A stretch of DNA of 64,000 nucleotides, from positions 1 through 64,000 of the forward strand of contig JAKQNF010000001.1 in the NCBI GenBank assembly GCA_029565935.1. Direction: 5' to 3'. Origin of the DNA: Bacillota bacterium. Its GTDB lineage: Bacteria > Bacillota > DTU025 > MWDF01. Position 1 is the first letter of the stretch. Each line of letters opens with the position of its first letter. The translations under genes were made by a program, and so were the position numbers. Of this stretch, positions 57,837 through 64,000 are shown in pieces. The notes under the pieces were generated by a model. It ran no database searches. It was given only the letters and a program-made list of their open reading frames with translations, and was not told the DNA's origin.

Positions 57837-59504
57837 TTGAGAGCAAGGAGAAAACCTGCGACAGTCAAGGTCATCCCGCTCGGAGGAGTCGGGGAGATCG
57901 GCCTTAACTGCACGCTTATAGAGACGGAGGAGGAGATGATCATCATCGACGCGGGCCTCATGTTCCCGGAAGAGGACATGCCCGGCGTCGACATCGTCAT
58001 ACCCGATTTCACGTACATAAAGACAAACAAGGAGAAAGTGAAGGGCCTTTTCCTCACTCACGGGCATGAGGACCACATAGGCGCCATCCCGTACTTGTTG
58101 AGAGGACTGCCCGAGATCCCCGTGTACGGAGGCCCGCTTACGATGGCCTTCGTCAACGCAAGGCTCAAGGAGCAGGGCATGGCCCTGGGCGAAGCTGGAC
58201 ACACGGTGGCGGCCGGGGACATAATACAAGTAGGAAGCCTAAAGGTGGAGTTCATAACGGTATGCCACAGCATAGCCGACAGTTTCGGGCTTGCGATAAG
58301 CACGAAGGCCGGCCTGATTCTTCATACGGGGGACTTCAAGATAGACCAGACCCCGATCGACGGCAAGAGGATGGACCTTTCTCGTTTCGCGCAGCTGGGA
58401 GGCCAGGGCGTGATGCTGATGATGTCCGATTCGACGAATGCCGTGAATCCCGGCTACACCGGCTCGGAGAGCATAGTCGGAGAGGGGCTTCTTGAGGCCT
58501 TCAGGGCCGCCGAGGGCAGGGTCCTAGTGGCCACCTTCGCATCCCACGTTGCCAGGATACAGCAGGTCCTGCAGGCCGCGGCCGCCACGGGAAGGAAAGT
58601 GGCCTTCGCGGGAAGGAGCCTTCTGACGAACAGCAAGATCGCCATGGAGCTCGGCTACTTGAAACCATATCCGGGCGTCATGATAGAACTTTCGCAGGTC
58701 GACGACCTTCCCGACAACGAGGTGGTCATAATGACTACCGGGACCCAAGGGGAGCCGACCTCGGCTCTTACCAGGATGGCGATGTCGGAGTTCAAGAGGA
58801 CCTCGATAAAGAAGGGCGACACCGTCATAATCTCGGCCAGCACCATCCCGGGCAACGAGAAGTCCGTCTTCAGGACGGTGAACCACCTGTACAGGCAGGG
58901 CGCGGAGGTAATCGGCAGGAAGGACGCGAACATACACGTATCCGGGCATGCGAGCCAGGAAGAGCTCAAGTTGCTGCTCGCCCTTGTGAAGCCGAAGCAT
59001 TTCACTCCGGTCCACGGGGAGTACAACCATCTTCACAACCACGCCAAGCTGGCCATGCGGATGGGCATGGACAAATCCAAGGTCCTGATCGCAGGGTCCG
59101 GCGAGATCATCGAGATAAAGGGCGGCAAGGCCAGGCTGGACGGGCATGTCCAGGCCGGCAGGGTCATGGTCGACGGCTACGGCGTAGGTGACGTCGGGAA
59201 GTACGTGCTGAGGGACAGGATGCTCCTTTCGAACGACGGCATACTGGTGGCGGTGGTCGTCATAGACAAGGAGACGGGTGAGCTGCTAAGGGGCCCTGAG
59301 ATAATCTCCAGGGGCTTCGTGTACGAGAAAGAATCCGAGGCCCTGTTCGATGAAGTGACGGCACAGTGCAGGAAGGTACTGAGCAGGCAGAGGGACGTCG
59401 GCGCGGCGGCGGTCGCCGAGACGCTGAGGGGGAGCATCGTATCGGTGCTTTCGCAAAGGACCGGCAGGAAGCCTCTGATAATACCGCACGTGTTGGAACT
59501 GTAG
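57837..59504 (+). CDS. rnj: Ribonuclease J
   Basis: GGVGEIGLNCTLIE; LTHGHEDHIGAIPYLL; HTGDFKID; HVSGHASQEE. Confidence 0.95.
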   Translation: MRARRKPATVKVIPLGGVGEIGLNCTLIETEEEMIIIDAGLMFPEEDMPGVDIVIPDFTYIKTNKEKVKGLFLTHGHEDHIGAIPYLLRGLPEIPVYGGPLTMAFVNARLKEQGMALGEAGHTVAAGDIIQVGSLKVEFITVCHSIADSFGLAISTKAGLILHTGDFKIDQTPIDGKRMDLSRFAQLGGQGVMLMMSDSTNAVNPGYTGSESIVGEGLLEAFRAAEGRVLVATFASHVARIQQVLQAAAATGRKVAFAGRSLLTNSKIAMELGYLKPYPGVMIELSQVDDLPDNEVVIMTTGTQGEPTSALTRMAMSEFKRTSIKKGDTVIISASTIPGNEKSVFRTVNHLYRQGAEVIGRKDANIHVSGHASQEELKLLLALVKPKHFTPVHGEYNHLHNHAKLAMRMGMDKSKVLIAGSGEIIEIKGGKARLDGHVQAGRVMVDGYGVGDVGKYVLRDRMLLSNDGILVAVVVIDKETGELLRGPEIISRGFVYEKESEALFDEVTAQCRKVLSRQRDVGAAAVAETLRGSIVSVLSQRTGRKPLIIPHVLEL

Positions 59505-59567
59505 GCCGAAGGGCGGCACCTTGGACCAAGCGGGACGCCACAAGGAGCGTCATAGAGGAGTGTTCGA

Positions 59568-60398
59568 ATGGACTACCTTAAGTATGCCCTGCTGGGCATA
59601 GTGCAGGGGTTGACCGAGTTCCTGCCAGTGTCCAGCTCCGGGCATCTGGCGATTACGCACAGGATAGTAGGCATAGAGGCGGAGCTGGGCTTCGACGTCG
59701 CGGTCCACCTCGGGACGGCGCTGGCGGTCATCATATATTACTTCAAGGACATCCTGATGTACGGCATGGATGCGCTGAGCCAGACGGCAAGGGCCAATGG
59801 AGGGAGCAAGGACTGGGACAGCGTCGGGGGCCGAAGGCTACTTCTGCTCCTGGTGATAACCTCGATCCCTGCGGCAGTGGCGGGTTATCTGTTGCAGGAC
59901 AAGGTGGAGGCGGTTTTCGCCAACGCGATCGCCATATCCGCCTTCCTCGTGGTAACCGGAGTGATCCTTCTGATAGTCTCGGGCAGCCGGGGCGGCAAGA
60001 TCGACGGCCCTACAAGCATGCCGCTCGCGACCGCGTCGTTCATAGGCCTTGCGCAGGCCCTGGCGATATTCCCCGGCATATCGAGGTCTGGGATGACGAT
60101 CGCGTCGGGGATAGCGGCCGGATTTACGGCAAGTTGGGCGGTCGACTATTCGATGCTGGCATCGCTTCCTGTCATACTAGGGGCCTTCCTGCTGCAAGTC
60201 CTGGATGGCGGCATGGCCTTTGGAGGAGTACATGGGCTCTACGCAGGGATAGGGATAGCGACCAGCTTCTTGACGGGGCTCCTTGCCATCTCGTTCCTGA
60301 GGAAGGTGGCCAAAAAGAGGAACTTCGCCCTGTTCGCGGTGTGGGCGTTCGTCGTCGCGGGCGTCAATCTCTACCTTTATTTGGCATTGGGTATCTAG
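59568..60398 (+). CDS. uppP: Undecaprenyl-diphosphatase UppP/BacA
   Basis: GIVQGLTEFLPVSSSGHL; PGISRSGMTI. Confidence 0.96.
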   Translation: MDYLKYALLGIVQGLTEFLPVSSSGHLAITHRIVGIEAELGFDVAVHLGTALAVIIYYFKDILMYGMDALSQTARANGGSKDWDSVGGRRLLLLLVITSIPAAVAGYLLQDKVEAVFANAIAISAFLVVTGVILLIVSGSRGGKIDGPTSMPLATASFIGLAQALAIFPGISRSGMTIASGIAAGFTASWAVDYSMLASLPVILGAFLLQVLDGGMAFGGVHGLYAGIGIATSFLTGLLAISFLRKVAKKRNFALFAVWAFVVAGVNLYLYLALGI

Positions 60399-60411
60399 TG
60401 GAGGTGCAGGT

Positions 60412-62760
60412 TTGGCTGTAAGGAAGGCACGAAGGGCAGAAGAGGAGGCCAAGAGAAGGCCACAGGCCGAAGAAGTACTCGGCGGACAGCTGGGACTCGA
60501 GGCCATGGGCATAGTATGCCTGGCAGGGGCCCTGCTGGTCTTCGTGTTCCTCGTGCTCCAGGAGGCCGGCTCGGCCCAGTCGGGTTCTGTTGGCATACTG
60601 GGGGCCAAGTTCGCAGGATGGCTCAAGGGTCTGCTCGGGGTGACGGTATACATACTGCCCGCCGCCCTCGGATATGCGGGGCTGCTGATGCTCGTCAGGA
60701 AGAAGGGCTATTTCGGCTCGGCGCGGATGATGGCGCTCGCAGGCCTGGTGGCTTCCGCCTCCGCCCTTGCGGCGGTGTTCGGAGACGAGTTCGGCATGTA
60801 CGGAGGACAGGGAGGCGCGATGGGCTCCTTCCTGGCGAGGATCATGACCGGGCTCATCGGCAGGATAGGCACGGGCATCGTATTCTCGGCCGCCGGGCTG
60901 CTGGCCCTGGTGGTGCTGTCCAACATACCGGTCAGCACGGCGGCGGCTTTCCTCTTCGCCATGCTGTGGTACATGGCCCTGTCGGCAGGCCGCCTCATCG
61001 CGGCAGGATACAGGGCTCTAGTGCTGAAGGTTCTCGAACAGCCCGCGCAGGATCGAGAGGAAGCCGGCTCCGGCCAGGCGTCCAAGGCCGACGCGGCGCC
61101 TGCCCCTGAGGACAGGCCCTCGATAAGCTTCGCAAGCGACGATGAAGAGATTCCCCAGGAAGACGGCTACATACCACAGCTGCCTAAGAGGAGAGAGCCC
61201 AGGGCGCGGAAGCTGGACGAGTGGAGGAAGCCGGAACAACCCCAGCTTGAACGGCCCGGGCATCTGCCGCTGCTTCCGCCGATGAGTATACTGAACGTGC
61301 CGATAACGAGGAAGAAGAGCAAGGCAGACGCATACGACGTGCCCGAGATGTCGAAGACCCTGGAGGCGACGCTCGCATCGTTCGGGGTCCTGGCGAAAGT
61401 GGTCAGCGTAAGCCAAGGGCCCACGGTCACCAGGTTCGAGGTGCAGCCCAGCTCGGGAGTGAAGGTGTCCAGGATAGCCAGCCTCGCGGACGACATCGCG
61501 CTTGCCTTCGCGGCCCCAGGCATAAGGATAGAGGCCCCCATCCCCGGAAAAGCGGCCGTAGGAGTGGAGATACCCAACAGGGACAAAGGGTTCGTCTATT
61601 TCAGGGACGTGCTGGAGACCGAAGCCTACCAGAAGGCGGAGGGCCGCCTCATCGTCGCCCTCGGGAAGGACATCGCAGGCAACGCCATAGTGACGGACCT
61701 GACGGATGCGCTTCACCTGCTGGTGGCCGGCTCCACCGGGTCGGGCAAGAGCGTATGCCTGAATACGATAATTGCGAGCCTGCTCTTCAGGGCGACGCCC
61801 GACGACGTCAGGCTCCTTATGATAGACCCGAAGAGGGTCGAACTCTCGGTGTACAACGGCATCCCCCACCTCATAGCCCCGGTGGTGACGGAACCCAAGA
61901 AGGCGGCCGGGTATCTTAAGTGGGTATGCGAGGAGATGGAGAACCGCTACCGCATCTTCCAGATGGCGGGGGCGAGGAACATCTCCCAGTACAACGAGAT
62001 GCTCGACAAGGGCATGCTCGAGCAGATAGTGGACGGGGACTCCGAGGAGGCCGTCGGGACCGGGCAGATACCCTTCAGCCCGAGGAGGCTCCCTTACATA
62101 GTCGTGATACTCGATGAGCTGGCGGACCTTATGATGGTGGCGAAGAACGAAGTGGAGGATGCCATATGCAGGCTGGCCTTCATGGCGAGGGCCGCCGGCA
62201 TACACCTGATAATAGCGACCCAGAGGCCCTCCGTGGACATAGTCACGGGGATAATAAAGGCCAACATCCCGTCGAGGATAGCCTTCGCCGTGTCTTCGCA
62301 GATAGATTCAAGGGTGATCCTGGATTCGGCGGGAGCCGAACGGCTGCTCGGCAAGGGTGACATGCTGTTCCACCCGATCGGGCTTCCCAAGCCCATAAGG
62401 GTGCAGGGAGCCTACATATCGGATTCCGAGGTGCTGGCGCTGGTCGAGTTCCTTAAGAACCAGGGAGAACCGGTGTACGTGGCGAAACCGGTAGAATCGA
62501 AGGAGGGCGACAGCGCCGCGGCGGACGTCACGGACGAGCTGTTCGAGGACGCGGCGAGGCTGATAGTCGAATCCGGGGAAGCTTCCATATCGAAGATACA
62601 GAGGCGTTTCAGGGTAGGGTATGCGAGGGCGGCAAGGCTGATAGACACGATGGAGCTCATGGGAATCGTAGGGCCCCACAACGCGAGCAAGGCCAGGAAC
62701 ATACTGATGACACCGGTCCAGCTGGAGGACCTCCTTAGGGAGCTCGGACAGCAGGGATGA
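60412..62760 (+). CDS. ftsK: DNA translocase FtsK/SpoIIIE
   Basis: N-terminal TMs; VAGSTGSGKSVCLNTI; IDPKRVELSVYNGIPHL; gamma-domain QRRFRVGYARAARLID. Confidence 0.96.
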   Translation: MAVRKARRAEEEAKRRPQAEEVLGGQLGLEAMGIVCLAGALLVFVFLVLQEAGSAQSGSVGILGAKFAGWLKGLLGVTVYILPAALGYAGLLMLVRKKGYFGSARMMALAGLVASASALAAVFGDEFGMYGGQGGAMGSFLARIMTGLIGRIGTGIVFSAAGLLALVVLSNIPVSTAAAFLFAMLWYMALSAGRLIAAGYRALVLKVLEQPAQDREEAGSGQASKADAAPAPEDRPSISFASDDEEIPQEDGYIPQLPKRREPRARKLDEWRKPEQPQLERPGHLPLLPPMSILNVPITRKKSKADAYDVPEMSKTLEATLASFGVLAKVVSVSQGPTVTRFEVQPSSGVKVSRIASLADDIALAFAAPGIRIEAPIPGKAAVGVEIPNRDKGFVYFRDVLETEAYQKAEGRLIVALGKDIAGNAIVTDLTDALHLLVAGSTGSGKSVCLNTIIASLLFRATPDDVRLLMIDPKRVELSVYNGIPHLIAPVVTEPKKAAGYLKWVCEEMENRYRIFQMAGARNISQYNEMLDKGMLEQIVDGDSEEAVGTGQIPFSPRRLPYIVVILDELADLMMVAKNEVEDAICRLAFMARAAGIHLIIATQRPSVDIVTGIIKANIPSRIAFAVSSQIDSRVILDSAGAERLLGKGDMLFHPIGLPKPIRVQGAYISDSEVLALVEFLKNQGEPVYVAKPVESKEGDSAAADVTDELFEDAARLIVESGEASISKIQRRFRVGYARAARLIDTMELMGIVGPHNASKARNILMTPVQLEDLLRELGQQG

Positions 62761-62780
62761 CCGATTAGGGGGTATGACGC

Positions 62781-63596
62781 GTGCAGAAGAGGATAGGCGA
62801 GCTTCTCCAGGAACGCCGTCAGGCCATGGGAGCAAGCCTCGCGGATGTCGAGGGCGCGACCCTGATAAGGTCCGCCTATCTTGACGCGATCGAAAGAGGC
62901 GACTACGGCGCCATCCCGGGGGAGATCTACCTGAAGCTGTATGTGAAGAGCTATGCTTCCTTCCTGGGGATGGATCCCCAGCAAGCGGGCATGATGCTCG
63001 AGAAGGAGATGGCCGAGGCGCAGGCTGAGGAACCCAAACAACCGGTCATACCGCCCTCTGAGACTTCCATGGACAAGAGGATGCTGCACAGGATAAGGAT
63101 GGAGCAGAAGAGAAGGCAGGCCGCTCGAAGGAGGACACTGACGACCGCTTTGGCCATCTTCCTGCTCGCCGCCGTGGTGCTGGTAGCATACCTCGCGTTC
63201 GGAGGGCTGTTCGGGAAGGAAGAGACCCCATCCGGGACGACCGAGGGAACGATCCCTGAAGGTACCCAGGCCGGTCCCGCGTCGGAAGCGATCCCGGCAA
63301 TTACACCGGAAGTCGAAGAACTCGAGGTCGCATCCGCGCCTGAAGCGCAGCATACGTTGAGGTTGACTTTCAGCGACAACTGCTGGATAAGGGCATATAC
63401 TGACGGGAACAAGGCCTTCGAGGGGATACTGAAAGCGGGGGATTCGCTAGACCTCGATGGCGACAAGGGGATATGGGTCAGGATAGGCAACGCCGGGGCC
63501 GTATCCCTCAACTACAACGGAGACGACCTCGGAGTGCTAGGAGTAGCCAGGAAGGCGATGGACATAGCGTTCCCATCAGGGTACGGACCCTTCTAG
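62781..63596 (+). CDS. RodZ-like HTH + TM + DUF4115-like protein
   Basis: IGELLQERRQAMGASLADVEGATLIRSAYLDAIE; single TM; C-terminal RodZ-like domain. Confidence 0.85.
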   Translation: MQKRIGELLQERRQAMGASLADVEGATLIRSAYLDAIERGDYGAIPGEIYLKLYVKSYASFLGMDPQQAGMMLEKEMAEAQAEEPKQPVIPPSETSMDKRMLHRIRMEQKRRQAARRRTLTTALAIFLLAAVVLVAYLAFGGLFGKEETPSGTTEGTIPEGTQAGPASEAIPAITPEVEELEVASAPEAQHTLRLTFSDNCWIRAYTDGNKAFEGILKAGDSLDLDGDKGIWVRIGNAGAVSLNYNGDDLGVLGVARKAMDIAFPSGYGPF

Positions 63597-63676
63597 GCGG
63601 ACTGGGCACGATTTTGTCATAATGGAAGATAATGGCACGCCCTCTAGGTACACGTAAGGGGCGGCCGGAGGTGTGA

Positions 63677-64000
63677 ATGGAAGGTATAAGGCCGCTGCCT
63701 GCCAGCCCCGAGGAGATAGCGAGGATGGGCTGGGACAGGCCGGACATAATAATAGTGACGGGAGATGCATATGTCGACCACCCTGCCTTCGGCGCTGCCG
63801 TAATCGGCAGGGTTCTTGAATCGAAGGGCTATAAGGTGGCGATAATGCCCCAGCCGGATTTCAGGTCTGACGAGGCGTTCAAGGCTTTCCCAAGGCCGAG
63901 GTTGTTCTGCGGGATCACTTCCGGCAACCTTGACTCGATGGTGTCGAACTACTCCCCTTCGAAGTTCAGGAGGAAGAGGGACGGCTTCTCCCCCGGCGGC
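63677..64000 (+). CDS. YgiQ-family (UPF0313) radical SAM protein, N-terminal part; truncated by the window end
   Basis: MEGIRPLPASPEEIARMGWDRPDIIIVTGDAYVDHPAFGAAVIGRVLESKGYKVAIMPQPDF. Confidence 0.88.
   Translation, partial: MEGIRPLPASPEEIARMGWDRPDIIIVTGDAYVDHPAFGAAVIGRVLESKGYKVAIMPQPDFRSDEAFKAFPRPRLFCGITSGNLDSMVSNYSPSKFRRKRDGFSPGG

Noticed and set aside
1-64000. CRISPR arrays, insertion sequences, prophage genes, rRNA operons
   Set aside because: Scanned for regular direct repeats, transposase/integrase motifs and rRNA-like stretches; none supported.

Overview
64 kb window from what looks like a Firmicutes-type chromosome (inferred from IreB, RuvX, a DUF1292 protein, YqeG, RNase J and gene order). 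There are two zones. (1) About 1-38.1 kb is mostly minus-strand accessory content: guanine deaminase-like, TPR-GGDEF, AAC(3)-like, LOR/SDH-type ornithine cyclodeaminase-like, Na/Pi cotransporter, two Crp/Fnr regulators, a GntR-RCK_C (BusR-like) regulator beside a glycine-betaine ABC transporter, paired FMN-binding proteins, an ABC exporter, and a compact run containing two terpene-cyclase-fold proteins, an ABM-domain protein, an ICMT-like methyltransferase and a degenerate GIY-YIG protein. It also holds a visibly AT-richer, gap-rich island (~29.8-36.7 kb) with an unannotated frameshifted AraC-type regulator remnant. (2) About 38.1-64 kb is an unbroken plus-strand housekeeping run: rrf2-nifS-nifU-alaS-ireB-AKR-ruvX-DUF1292-mltG-udk-yqeG-priA-def-fmt-yugP-rsmB-dut-dapB-asd-lysC-dapA-rnj-uppP-ftsK-rodZ-like-YgiQ (truncated by the window end). 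I saw no rRNA, convincing tRNA, CRISPR array or intact transposase. The best leads are the BusR-like/Opu locus with an inverted-repeat operator candidate, the 18.9-24.5 kb cyclase-fold gene run, the catalytically degenerate GIY-YIG protein, the AraC pseudogene, and an Rrf2 self-operator over a near-consensus promoter. All family calls come from reading the translations; no searches were run.
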